In this document: positions 7,048 through 15,317 of the stretch, in pieces | Layout of the letters: every line of letters starts with the position of its first letter | How positions within the stretch are numbered: the stretch's first letter is position 1 | Assembly (NCBI GenBank): GCA_963973975.1 | Contig: CAXBCF010000028.1 | Coordinates: 1 to 35,244 of the forward strand | DNA from: UBA1494_A sp963973975 | GTDB lineage: Bacteria; Bacteroidota; Bacteroidia; Flavobacteriales_E; Vicingaceae | Direction of reading: 5' to 3' | Length of the DNA stretch: 35,244 bases | The notes under the pieces: model-generated | The model's database searches: none | What the model saw: only the letters and a program-made list of their open reading frames with translations | Told to the model about the DNA's origin: nothing | Position numbers and translations under genes: made by a program

Positions 7048-7054
7048 CTGAAAA

Positions 7055-8866
7055 TCAATAAATTCGCTGAAGTTGAGAATCGTGGTAACGAATCACAAAA
7101 GAGGAATGGTTTTCATAACCGCTCTCAATTCCGGTTTTAAAGAATTCAAACTTTCGGCTCAACTGCTCATTTTGAACACCCAAAAACATCATTTCGAAAT
7201 TTGTTCCGAAGTCTTTGAGCAAGCCCAAGTAATAATAAGCAACATCAAATCCCAAAAAGGCAAAATTGGTGGGGAGAGAATTTGTTTGCTCGTAATAGGT
7301 TTTCTCAAATTTCTTAATGGAAATGGCTTCACGGTCAATAAATTCAGAAACAACCAAGTGTACATCCAATTTATTCAAATACTCCACTTCAATGTTGTCA
7401 AAATTCTCCCATTCAGCCAAGCCAACTACTTTTATTTCAAAGTCTTCCAACATATAAAGCGTGGTTAGCAATTGAGTCACAAAGGCCTGATTAGTGGTGG
7501 GGACTACAATGGTGTTGAGTCGGTTGGGGTCTAATTTCGCTTTGATTTCACTGATTTTCTCTCTTTTTAAAAGCAGTTCTTTGATGGCATTGTTTTGAGC
7601 CGTATCTCTGCTTTTCGAAAGCAGGTCATAATACTCACTTTTAATACTTTCTGCTCTTTTTCGCTCCTCCACATGGTCGGGATAAGCCAAAATTAAATGG
7701 TCGTTGCGAAGGGAATCAAAAGCATAGCGTCCCAAAAAGCGATTGAGAATTGGTTCACTGGTAATCACCTTGCTGACGTAATTGTTGCCCAATAAAATTT
7801 TATTACTCAAACGCACCGGAGAAACAATGTTGATTTCATGCAATTTTGCGAAATCAGCTACCATCATAAAACTCTGCAAATACATAGGACCAACAATTAA
7901 ATCCACCTTTTTTAAAATGGTATCTTTCAAAATTTTGGAGACAACCGCCGAGTCATTTTGCGTGTCAAAAGTGTAAAGTTTGATGTTTAATCCCTGTTCT
8001 ACCAATGAGTCCAAAGCAATTTTAAACCCTTGGTAAAATTCAATGGCATATTGCGCCTTATCGTGCAATTGTTCGGTCAATTCTTCTCCTTGTCGGTAAG
8101 TGGTATCGTTTGCTTTTTCGAATAAATTCAGGTAAAAGGGCAGCAAAAGCGCAACAGAATAAGAAGGTTTTATGGCAGCGCTGTCAAATTCTATTACTGT
8201 AAGCGTTGTGTCTTTAAAGGTTCTCAAAATGGGAATATTGATCAATTCCCCTTCTTTCAATCCACCGGGAAGTCCATTGTTTACTCCTAAAATTGAATCA
8301 ACTGTGGTGTTGTACAATTTCGACAAAGCATACAAGGTTTCCTTTGGCAGAACTTGGTGCGTCATGTATGGACTTGCTTCTGCTGGAGAGATGTAGGCTT
8401 TTTGCTCCGTATCGTCTTTGATTTTATTGATTGGAATTTTTATCTTCATTCCTTTTTTAAATCCCTCTTCAATTTCGGGATTCACTGCCACTAAATCACT
8501 GATTTCAACGTGGTATTCTTTAGAAATGGAATAAAGTGTATTGCCTTTTTGTACCTCGTAGATTAAAAAATTTCCATCGATGTTCGGACTTTCTTTTAAG
8601 TCTTTTCGCTTAATGGATTTCAGTGAAATCAACAAGCGGTCGCCAATGGTAAGTGCTTCCGTCAAGCGGGGATTTTCCTTTTTTAAATCATCAATGGGAA
8701 TGGCATAAAGTCGGCTGATGGCATACAAGGTATTTCCCGAGTCGACAACATGAATATAAAATTCTTTGCCATTAATGGTATGCACTTGAAGTTCTTTTTT
8801 CTGTTCCTGAGCATTCAGAATCAAGGTAAAAAGAAAAGCAATCGCAAAAAGTTTCTTCTTTAACAT
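7055..8866 (-). CDS. LysM-repeat and periplasmic-binding-protein-like cell-envelope protein
   Basis: A 603-residue protein with a signal peptide (1-19, cleavage near NAQ), three LysM repeats (about 37-81, 101-145 and 168-212; each with a G/KxTLYxxSxxY core) and a C-terminal type 1 periplasmic-binding-protein fold (about 232-603, beginning SYSVALLLPFYL). LysM binds peptidoglycan glycan chains; the second part resembles LivJ-type or LpoA-like ligand-binding domains but without a transporter nearby. This architecture is common in Bacteroidota beside guaA. A role in sensing or organising cell-wall synthesis is plausible, not proven. It starts 53 bases after guaA and leads into the glycosyltransferase gene. 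Confidence 0.85.
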   Translation of the reverse strand: MLKKKLFAIAFLFTLILNAQEQKKELQVHTINGKEFYIHVVDSGNTLYAISRLYAIPIDDLKKENPRLTEALTIGDRLLISLKSIKRKDLKESPNIDGNFLIYEVQKGNTLYSISKEYHVEISDLVAVNPEIEEGFKKGMKIKIPINKIKDDTEQKAYISPAEASPYMTHQVLPKETLYALSKLYNTTVDSILGVNNGLPGGLKEGELINIPILRTFKDTTLTVIEFDSAAIKPSYSVALLLPFYLNLFEKANDTTYRQGEELTEQLHDKAQYAIEFYQGFKIALDSLVEQGLNIKLYTFDTQNDSAVVSKILKDTILKKVDLIVGPMYLQSFMMVADFAKLHEINIVSPVRLSNKILLGNNYVSKVITSEPILNRFLGRYAFDSLRNDHLILAYPDHVEERKRAESIKSEYYDLLSKSRDTAQNNAIKELLLKREKISEIKAKLDPNRLNTIVVPTTNQAFVTQLLTTLYMLEDFEIKVVGLAEWENFDNIEVEYLNKLDVHLVVSEFIDREAISIKKFEKTYYEQTNSLPTNFAFLGFDVAYYYLGLLKDFGTNFEMMFLGVQNEQLSRKFEFFKTGIESGYENHSSFVIRYHDSQLQRIY

Positions 8867-8919
8867 AGCACTTAATTTAATTCAGCAACTTGAAAACAAA
8901 AACTTTCAAGTGGTGAAAT

Positions 8920-10452
8920 TTATTCCCATTCAATGGTTGCAGGTGGTTTGCTACTAATGTCGTAAACCACTCTGTTCACTCCTCTTACTTTATTGATAAT
9001 GTTGTTCGATGTTTTGGCTAAAAACTCATAGGGTAAATGACACCAATCTGCCGTCATTCCATCCGTTGAGCTCACCGCTCTCAAAGCTACGGCCAATTCG
9101 TATGTTCGCTCATCGCCCATTACACCAACTGATTGAACAGGCAGCAACATGGCGCCTGCCTGCCATACATCATCGTACAAACCTGCTTTTTTCAAACCCT
9201 CAATAAAAATATGGTCGACCTCTTGCAAGATTCGTACCTTTTCTGCGGTCACCTCTCCTAACACCCGAATGGCTAATCCCGGCCCTGGAAATGGATGCCT
9301 ACCCAGCAAATGATCTGGTAAACCCAAGGTTTTTCCCACTCGGCGAACTTCATCTTTAAACAAAAGTCGCAGTGGTTCCACCACTTTCAATTTCATAAAA
9401 TCAGGCAATCCTCCTACATTGTGATGCGATTTTATTGTCGCTGAGGGGCCACCAGTTGCCGAAACAGATTCGATCACATCTGGATAAATGGTTCCCTGTG
9501 CCAACCACTTCACGTCTTTTACTTCATGTGCTTCATCGTCAAATACTTCTATAAATACTCTTCCGATGATTTTTCGCTTTTCTTCAGGGTCTTTTACTCC
9601 CGCCAATTCACCAATAAATCGACTTTTGGCATCCACTCCTTTGATGTTTAAACCCATTCCTTTGAATTGCTCCAACACACTTTCAAATTCATTCTTTCGC
9701 AACAATCCATTGTCAACGAAAATGCAAAATAAGTTTTTCCCAATGGCTTTGTGAAGCAAAATAGCTGCAACTGAAGAATCTACTCCTCCGCTCAATCCCA
9801 AGACTACTTTATCGTTGCCCAACTTTTCTTTCAATTCAGCTATACTTGTTTCTGCAAAAGCGACAGGAGTCCAACTTGGGGTACACTTGCAAATGGTTTG
9901 AACGAAATTTTTCAGTAATTGCAATCCCTCTGTGCTATGATAAACTTCCGGATGAAACTGAATTCCATAAGTCGATTCTCCTTCAACATGAAAAGCCGCA
10001 ACTTTTACATCTTCAGTCCCGGCAATAATTTCAAAGCCTTTGGGTAATTGGAAAATCGTATCGCCATGCGACATCCATACTTGTGAATACAAAGTCATTC
10101 TCTGCATCAAGGCATTGTCTGTATCTATGTGACTGAGGTTGGCTCTACCGTATTCTCTGCTGTCAGAATGCTTTACTTCCCCACCAAAATGCTGTGCCAT
10201 GTATTGGGCACCATAACAAACCCCTAAAATTGGAAAATTCTTTCTCAATTTCGAAAAATCAAACTGTGGAGCTTGCTCATCCAATACCGAAAATGGACTT
10301 CCGGAAAGTATAATTCCCTTCACACTTTCGTCGAATTCCGGTAAATGATGAAATGGATGAATTTCTGAATAAACATTCAACTCCCTTACTCTTCTTCCAA
10401 TTAATTGGGTGTATTGAGAGCCAAAATCAATGATAATAATCTTCTCTTGCAT
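8920..10452 (-). CDS. guaA: GMP synthase, glutamine-hydrolysing
   Basis: A full-length 510-residue GuaA, which makes GMP from XMP, ATP and glutamine as the last step of guanine nucleotide synthesis. The N-terminal class I amidotransferase domain shows the triad Cys79 (GVCYGAQ), His167 and Glu169 (QFHPEV). The ATP-pyrophosphatase domain has the SGGVDS P-loop (221-226), and the dimerisation domain ends with the usual PPATIEWE. A perfect -7 box lies only 6 bases before the ATG at 10452, so the leader is very short or absent. The LysM gene follows on the same strand. Confidence 0.98.
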   Translation of the reverse strand: MQEKIIIIDFGSQYTQLIGRRVRELNVYSEIHPFHHLPEFDESVKGIILSGSPFSVLDEQAPQFDFSKLRKNFPILGVCYGAQYMAQHFGGEVKHSDSREYGRANLSHIDTDNALMQRMTLYSQVWMSHGDTIFQLPKGFEIIAGTEDVKVAAFHVEGESTYGIQFHPEVYHSTEGLQLLKNFVQTICKCTPSWTPVAFAETSIAELKEKLGNDKVVLGLSGGVDSSVAAILLHKAIGKNLFCIFVDNGLLRKNEFESVLEQFKGMGLNIKGVDAKSRFIGELAGVKDPEEKRKIIGRVFIEVFDDEAHEVKDVKWLAQGTIYPDVIESVSATGGPSATIKSHHNVGGLPDFMKLKVVEPLRLLFKDEVRRVGKTLGLPDHLLGRHPFPGPGLAIRVLGEVTAEKVRILQEVDHIFIEGLKKAGLYDDVWQAGAMLLPVQSVGVMGDERTYELAVALRAVSSTDGMTADWCHLPYEFLAKTSNNIINKVRGVNRVVYDISSKPPATIEWE

Positions 10453-10457
10453 GCGGG

Positions 10458-10487
10458 CAAAGATATTACTTAATAGCGCTTAAGCGC
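10458..10487 (-). promoter_or_regulatory. guaA promoter with perfect palindrome
   Basis: Minus-strand 10465-10458 reads TATCTTTG, a perfect Bacteroidota -7 box, ending 5 bases before the guaA start codon. Just upstream, 10476-10487 is a perfect 12-base palindrome GCGCTTAAGCGC, which sits between the -7 box and the expected -33 region and stands out in AT-rich DNA. It may be an operator; its regulator is unknown. Confidence 0.6.
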
Positions 10488-10603
10488 ATCGGAAAGTAGG
10501 TAAATATTAACAGTTCGTTTTTGATCAAAATGCTGGATTTGGATTGAATTCAAATTTCTTAAAAGCCATTATTTCATTTCTAAAACAAGCATTTGTAAAA
10601 ACA

Positions 10604-12214
10604 TTATTTTTTATCGAAAAATACATGAAAGTCCTTTGTAGGCATTTCAAATTCATCCATCAAAATTTCAATTAATTGATTGCCATAAATCAAGTACAAA
10701 TCAGAAAAATTCATGCTTCGCTCTTGCAAACCATCTTTTGGAAACAAGCTATTTTTCAAAAAGTCAATTTTGTGCATTGTTTCGTCTTCATTTTTTCGAA
10801 CAACGCGAATAAACTTTTCAGAAAGCTGTTTCAAGTCTTTTTGATGCTTTGTTTCTAAGGCTTTCACATGATCAAAAAGTGTACTATCAACTGATTTGCT
10901 TTTTGAAGCTAACTTGGTATAAAGTGATTTAATTTCAGCTTGTTCTGCGCTTAATTTCAAGTCTTTCTTACTATTCTTTACAACCCATGATTTCTTTAAA
11001 ACACCTGCTTTTAAAAACAATTCTTTTACATTGATTTGCAATTGCTTGAAATACTTACTTTGCTTTTCAGCTAAGAATAAGGCAGAATTTCGAAGCAATA
11101 AAATTGGCATTGGAGTTTTAAAATGTTCAAAAACTAATTTAAGTTGAAACCAATAAGCCAACTCTCCTCCTCCACCAATGTATGCCAAGTTTGGCAAAAT
11201 CGTTTCTTGGTACAAAGGCCTCAAAATTACATTCGGACTAAAGCGTTCAGGGTAATTTTGCAATTCTTCCAGCAATTCATCTTTCGAAAACTTGCTACTC
11301 GAATCTGCTAAAGCATAGGCATCGCCGTTTTTAACGATTCTTTCCCGAATAGTGTCTTTCAAATAAAAAAGATTGATTTCTCTGGGATTTACTTGTACTT
11401 TGTAATGCTCCGCAAGTTTTTTAGTTTGGGTTTCCACTAAGGTAGCTGTAGATTCCAATAACAATTCTTCTTGCATTACAGCAGAAAACTCAGTTTTCAG
11501 ACTACAATCGTCACCATCAATAATTACTAATCCGTATTGTTTAAATAACTGATGTACAATGTAGCGCGTTGCCGCAGCCAAATTGGAATGCTTCAAATAA
11601 GCATCACGAAATAATTGCTTTAATTCCTCTGAATTTGAAGAATAAGGTGTCAAACTTGATTCAAAGGATTTAAAAACTTTTTCAAGTCCTTCCAAACTCA
11701 TTTTTCCAACGGCACCAGTTTGTGAAGTGTTCCACTCAAAGCGTTTCTCCTTAAAGTGAAAGTGATTGATTTCAGCAAAATCATGGTCTTCACTTGCCAT
11801 CCAATAAATTGGAATAAATTGAGACTTTGGGTATTTCTCAGTCAACTGACGACACAACTTAATGGTGCAGATAATTTTGTAGATAAAGTAAATCGGTCCG
11901 GTAAAAAGACAGAGTTGATGTCCTGTGGTAATTGTAAAAGCATTGGAATTTTCCAAAGCTTGGATATTTTCGGAAAGCAAGGCCTCTTTTTGGATTGCAA
12001 TTCCATCCTTTTTATACTGCACTGATAGCGCAGTGCTCAACACTTTTCGTTGTCGCTCCGAGAAGTTTGATTTGCTTTTGATTGCTGCCTCAAAGGCTTC
12101 AATTTTTGGTTGATATTGATAAAATGGGGAAATTTCAGTAGCTCCATCCAAATAATCTGTTATGATTTTTGAAAAATAGCCAGTGGCTTTATATGGGATA
12201 CAATCTACTTCCAT
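10604..12214 (-). CDS. bshC: Bacillithiol biosynthesis cysteine ligase BshC
   Basis: A 536-residue protein of the usual BshC length. It shows the family landmarks: TGHQLCLFTGP (about 98-108) with YKIICTIKLCRQL, WMASEDHDFAEI near 142, the RPLYQE...AYIGGGGELAYW block in the core, and a coiled-coil C-terminal region (about 385-470). BshC is thought to join cysteine to glucosaminyl-malate, the last step of bacillithiol synthesis, so this bacterium probably uses bacillithiol as its main low-molecular thiol. Its ATG overlaps the rimO stop (TAATG), implying translational coupling. Other bsh genes are not in the window. Confidence 0.93.
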   Translation of the reverse strand: MEVDCIPYKATGYFSKIITDYLDGATEISPFYQYQPKIEAFEAAIKSKSNFSERQRKVLSTALSVQYKKDGIAIQKEALLSENIQALENSNAFTITTGHQLCLFTGPIYFIYKIICTIKLCRQLTEKYPKSQFIPIYWMASEDHDFAEINHFHFKEKRFEWNTSQTGAVGKMSLEGLEKVFKSFESSLTPYSSNSEELKQLFRDAYLKHSNLAAATRYIVHQLFKQYGLVIIDGDDCSLKTEFSAVMQEELLLESTATLVETQTKKLAEHYKVQVNPREINLFYLKDTIRERIVKNGDAYALADSSSKFSKDELLEELQNYPERFSPNVILRPLYQETILPNLAYIGGGGELAYWFQLKLVFEHFKTPMPILLLRNSALFLAEKQSKYFKQLQINVKELFLKAGVLKKSWVVKNSKKDLKLSAEQAEIKSLYTKLASKSKSVDSTLFDHVKALETKHQKDLKQLSEKFIRVVRKNEDETMHKIDFLKNSLFPKDGLQERSMNFSDLYLIYGNQLIEILMDEFEMPTKDFHVFFDKK

Positions 12215-13527
12215 TAATGGCCTGCAATTTCGCCAAAAAGATCGAAATGTTCAGCTTTCACAATCTTAATAGAAGTAAAATCACCCAAACGCACAAACTG
12301 ACTTTTAGGTAAAAGCACCTCATTGTCAACTTCCGGGGAGTCAAACTCTGTTCTGCCGACAAAATAATCTCCTTCAACACGGTCAAACAACACTTTATAG
12401 GTTTGTCCAATTCGTTCTTGGTTAAGCTGAAATGAAATATCGCTCTGCAAGTCCATGATTTGATTCGCGCGTTCTTGTTTTACCTTTTCAGAAACGTCAT
12501 CTTTTAAGTGAAAAGCATGGGTATTTTCTTCGTGAGAATAAGTAAACACTCCCAAACGGTCAAATCGTGTTTGAGCAACCCATTCTTCTAATTGTGCAAA
12601 ATCGTCTTTCGTTTCACCTGGATAACCTACAATTAATGAAGTTCTTATGGCAATGTTTGGAACTTCATTTCTAAACTGCTGCAATAAATCAATAGTCTTT
12701 TGCTTGGTTGTTCCCCTGCGCATGGATTTTAAAAGCGGATCACTGATGTGTTGCAAAGGAATATCGATGTAGTTGCAGATTTTCTCGTTTTCTCGCATAA
12801 CTTTCAACACATCTAATGGAAATCCTGACGGAAAAGCATAATGCAAACGAATCCATTCAATGCCTTCAACAGCTGCAAGTCGCTCCAACAATTCTGCTAA
12901 GTTTCTTTTCTTATAAATATCTAAACCATAATAGGTTAAATCTTGTGCGATTAAAATTAATTCCTTCACTCCTTGCTTTGCCAATTGCTTGGCATTGTGC
13001 ACCAAATCCTCCATTGGAGTACTCACGTGCTTTCCGCGCATCAAAGGAATGGCACAGAACGAACAAGGTCGGTCGCAGCCTTCTGCAATTTTAAAATACG
13101 CGTAATGCGAAGGAGTCGTGATTAAACGTTCTCCTATCAATTCCTTCTTGTAATCGGCATTCAGTGTTTTGAGCAATCGAGGCAATTCCCTTGTTCCAAA
13201 AAAAGCATCTACTTGAGGTATTTCTGCGCTCAATTCATCGCGGTAGCGTTCAGACAAACAACCGGTAACGTAAACTTTTGAAACCCTTCCAGCATCTTTT
13301 GCTGCTGCATAAGATAAAATAGTGTCGATGGATTCTTGCTTGGCATGATCAATAAATCCGCAAGTATTGATGATGACGATTTCTGCATCTTCTTGCTCAC
13401 TTTCATGTTCCACCTCAAATTTATTCGCTTTCAACTGCGTCATCATCACTTCTGAATCGAAAATATTCTTTGAGCAACCAAGTGTTACTACATTGACTTT
13501 GTTTTTTTTGAGGGTTTTTGTTTTCAT
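12214..13527 (-). CDS. rimO: Ribosomal protein S12 methylthiotransferase RimO
   Basis: A 437-residue MiaB/RimO-type radical SAM enzyme that adds a methylthio group to the conserved aspartate of ribosomal protein S12. The N-terminal UPF0004 domain has its three cluster cysteines (Cys18, Cys56, Cys90). The radical SAM motif EGCDRPCSFC gives Cys151, Cys155 and Cys158. A TRAM domain closes the protein (from about 375, ending with HFDLFGEIAGH). The RMRGKHVSTP-like block (LMRGKHVS) separates RimO from MiaB. It is followed without a gap by bshC and lies 49 bases after ftsY. Confidence 0.96.
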   Translation of the reverse strand: MKTKTLKKNKVNVVTLGCSKNIFDSEVMMTQLKANKFEVEHESEQEDAEIVIINTCGFIDHAKQESIDTILSYAAAKDAGRVSKVYVTGCLSERYRDELSAEIPQVDAFFGTRELPRLLKTLNADYKKELIGERLITTPSHYAYFKIAEGCDRPCSFCAIPLMRGKHVSTPMEDLVHNAKQLAKQGVKELILIAQDLTYYGLDIYKKRNLAELLERLAAVEGIEWIRLHYAFPSGFPLDVLKVMRENEKICNYIDIPLQHISDPLLKSMRRGTTKQKTIDLLQQFRNEVPNIAIRTSLIVGYPGETKDDFAQLEEWVAQTRFDRLGVFTYSHEENTHAFHLKDDVSEKVKQERANQIMDLQSDISFQLNQERIGQTYKVLFDRVEGDYFVGRTEFDSPEVDNEVLLPKSQFVRLGDFTSIKIVKAEHFDLFGEIAGH

Positions 13528-13598
13528 CTAGTTGGACGATGTCCCGGATTTAATTTTTGTTACAATTGAAACTGAATTCAATTGTTTTTGGTGATGTA

Positions 13599-14549
13599 TC
13601 AGTTAAACAAACTGTCGACAAACTCTTTTCGGTTAAAGACTTGCAAGTGCTCCAAACCTTCCCCAACACCTATGTACTTCACAGGCACTTTAAATTGATC
13701 GGAAATTCCAATTACGACTCCACCTTTTGCAGTTCCATCTAATTTTGTCAAGGCTAAAGCATTCACTTCTGTAGCAGCTGTAAATTGTTTGGCTTGTTCA
13801 AATGCATTTTGACCAGTTGAACCGTCTAAAACCAATAAGATTTCATGCGGCGCATCTGGAACCACTTTTTGCATCACTTTTTTAATTTTTGTCAACTCAT
13901 TCATCAAGTTAACTTTGTTGTGAAGACGTCCCGCCGTATCAATTATTACAACATCCGCTTGATTGGAAACAGCAGATTGCAAAGTATCATAGGCCACAGA
14001 AGCAGGATCTGCTCCCATTCCCTGACTCACAATTGGCACTCCTACTCGTTCCGACCAAATTTTTAATTGATCAACAGCTGCAGCACGAAAAGTATCAGAT
14101 GCTCCTAAAATTACTTTTTTATTGATTTTCTTAAGTTGGTAGGCTAATTTCCCGATGGTAGTAGTTTTTCCTACCCCATTTACACCCACAACCATGATTA
14201 CATAAGGTTTGTGTTGCTCAGGAACTGAGAAATTGATGTAATCGCCAGTATTATTCTCTTCCAAAAGCGCCATGATTTCCTCACGCAAAATAGCATTTAG
14301 CTCATTTGTCGAAAGGTATTTATCTTTAGCAACTCTAGCTTCTATTCGCTCAATAATCTTTAAGGTGGTGCTCACTCCAACATCCGATCCAATCAGAATT
14401 TCTTCTAAATTGTCTAAAACTGCATCGTCGATTTTGGTTTTACCAACTACAGCACGGCTCAATTTACCAAAAAAACTTTCTTTGGTTTTGCTGAGCCCTT
14501 CGTCGAGAACTTCTTTTTTTTCTTTAGAGAAAATATTAAAAAATCCCAT
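13599..14549 (-). CDS. ftsY: Signal recognition particle receptor FtsY
   Basis: A 316-residue SRP GTPase that docks ribosome-SRP complexes at the membrane for cotranslational insertion. It has the helical N domain, G1 VGVNGVGKTT (about 121-130), DTFRAAA, DTAGR and TKLDGTAKGG motifs, and the C-terminal membrane-interaction helix ending in VDSLFN. The long acidic A domain of E. coli FtsY is missing, as in many Bacteroidota; the short MGFFNIFSKEKK start may serve for membrane contact. A terminator precedes it, so ftsY likely has its own promoter as well as read-through. rimO follows. Confidence 0.97.
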   Translation of the reverse strand: MGFFNIFSKEKKEVLDEGLSKTKESFFGKLSRAVVGKTKIDDAVLDNLEEILIGSDVGVSTTLKIIERIEARVAKDKYLSTNELNAILREEIMALLEENNTGDYINFSVPEQHKPYVIMVVGVNGVGKTTTIGKLAYQLKKINKKVILGASDTFRAAAVDQLKIWSERVGVPIVSQGMGADPASVAYDTLQSAVSNQADVVIIDTAGRLHNKVNLMNELTKIKKVMQKVVPDAPHEILLVLDGSTGQNAFEQAKQFTAATEVNALALTKLDGTAKGGVVIGISDQFKVPVKYIGVGEGLEHLQVFNRKEFVDSLFN

Positions 14550-14565
14550 GGTATTGAATAAAAAA

Positions 14566-14591
14566 GGCTTCTCTCAAAATAGAAAGAAGCC
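14566..14591 (-). terminator. Rho-independent terminator after DUF4295 gene
   Basis: On the minus strand GGCTTCTTTC (14591-14582) pairs with GAGAGAAGCC (14575-14566) around a 6-base loop, with one G-T wobble, followed by TTTTTT. It lies between the DUF4295 stop and the ftsY start, so it would end or attenuate the rpmG-DUF4295 transcript. Confidence 0.8.
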
Positions 14592-14615
14592 AGTTAACCT
14601 ATTAACTACTCGAAA

Positions 14616-14771
14616 TTATTTTTTATCGAAATAATCCTTAACTAGATCATTAGGAACCATTTCTTCTTTAAAAGAATAGGAATTTGTTTTTTCGGATTTT
14701 ACCATTTTAATAACTTTGGTAAAAGATTTTCCTTCTCCTTTTTGTAATGTTGCTACCGTCTTCTTAGCCAT
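14616..14771 (-). CDS. DUF4295 family small protein
   Basis: A 51-residue protein, MAKKTVATLQKGEGKSFTKV onward to YFDKK, easy to overlook because of its size. It is the conserved DUF4295 protein found almost only in Bacteroidota directly after rpmG. It is basic and soluble, and the constant position beside ribosomal protein genes suggests a ribosome-linked role that, as far as I know, is not defined. It starts 14 bases after the rpmG stop, and a strong terminator follows its own stop. Confidence 0.9.
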   Translation of the reverse strand: MAKKTVATLQKGEGKSFTKVIKMVKSEKTNSYSFKEEMVPNDLVKDYFDKK

Positions 14772-14785
14772 GACTTATAATTTTA

Positions 14786-14974
14786 TTACTTAATTTCTTT
14801 ATGAACCGTCATTTTTTTCAAAATCGGGTTGTATTTTTTCAACTCCATTCTGTCTGGAGTATTCTTTCTATTTTTGGTGGTTATGTAACGCGATGTTCCC
14901 GCTACTCCACTTTCTTTGTGCTCAGTGCACTCAAGGATTACTTGAATTCTATTGCCTTTTGATTTCTTAGCCAT
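14786..14974 (-). CDS. rpmG: Ribosomal protein L33
   Basis: A 62-residue L33 of the large ribosomal subunit, with the typical TSRYITTKNRKNTPDRMELKKYNP core. The zinc-binding CxxC pairs are absent (one Cys only), so it is the zinc-free form. A perfect -7 box at 15007-15000 gives it its own promoter. In most Bacteroidota rpmB lies directly upstream; here an M24 peptidase gene and about 340 non-coding bases intervene. Confidence 0.97.
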   Translation of the reverse strand: MAKKSKGNRIQVILECTEHKESGVAGTSRYITTKNRKNTPDRMELKKYNPILKKMTVHKEIK

Positions 14975-15317
14975 TCTTATATGCTTTTTTACAGGGTGGC
15001 AAATTTAATTAATTCTTTGTTAATAGCTAGATGCTTAGTGAAAATATTTATGATATTATTTTAATGCTTGAAAAAGTAGGGATTATTAGGGTTAAAGAAG
15101 CAGAAAAAGTAAAAAATAAATTACACATAACTTGAATCACTAATTACTAATCTAAAAATTACAAATTAAGAATCAAGAAGAAGAGAACTAAGAAAAGAGA
15201 AACTCTTTTTTATCTTTTAGCCTTCATCCTTAGTCCTTTTTTCTCTCTTTTCTTTATTCTTTTTTTCTCTCTAAAATCTAAGGTCTAAACTCTAAAGTCT
15301 ACTTCTACTTTAGGCAC
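14975..15317. other. 343-base gene-free spacer, pyrimidine-rich, with degenerate heptamer repeat
   Basis: No ORF or RNA gene is visible. Apart from the rpmG promoter it holds a purine tract and long C/T tracts. At 15270-15304 lie five successive heptamers of the form TCTAAAN (TCTAAAA, TCTAAGG, TCTAAAC, TCTAAAG, TCTACTT). This low-complexity stretch separates the peptidase stop from rpmG and may mark the seam where the peptidase gene entered an old rpmB-rpmG operon. Confidence 0.55.
15000..15007 (-). promoter_or_regulatory. rpmG promoter -7 box
   Basis: Minus-strand 15007-15000 reads TAAATTTG, a perfect TAnnTTTG box, 25 bases before the rpmG start. No exact TTG was seen at the ideal -33 spacing. 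It supports separate transcription of rpmG from the upstream peptidase gene. Confidence 0.6.

Noticed and set aside
13562..13585. Inverted repeat ACAATTGAA / TTCAATTGT between ftsY and rimO as a terminator
   Set aside because: On the minus strand, where the genes are read, no T run follows the stem; only the plus strand has one and no plus-strand gene ends here.
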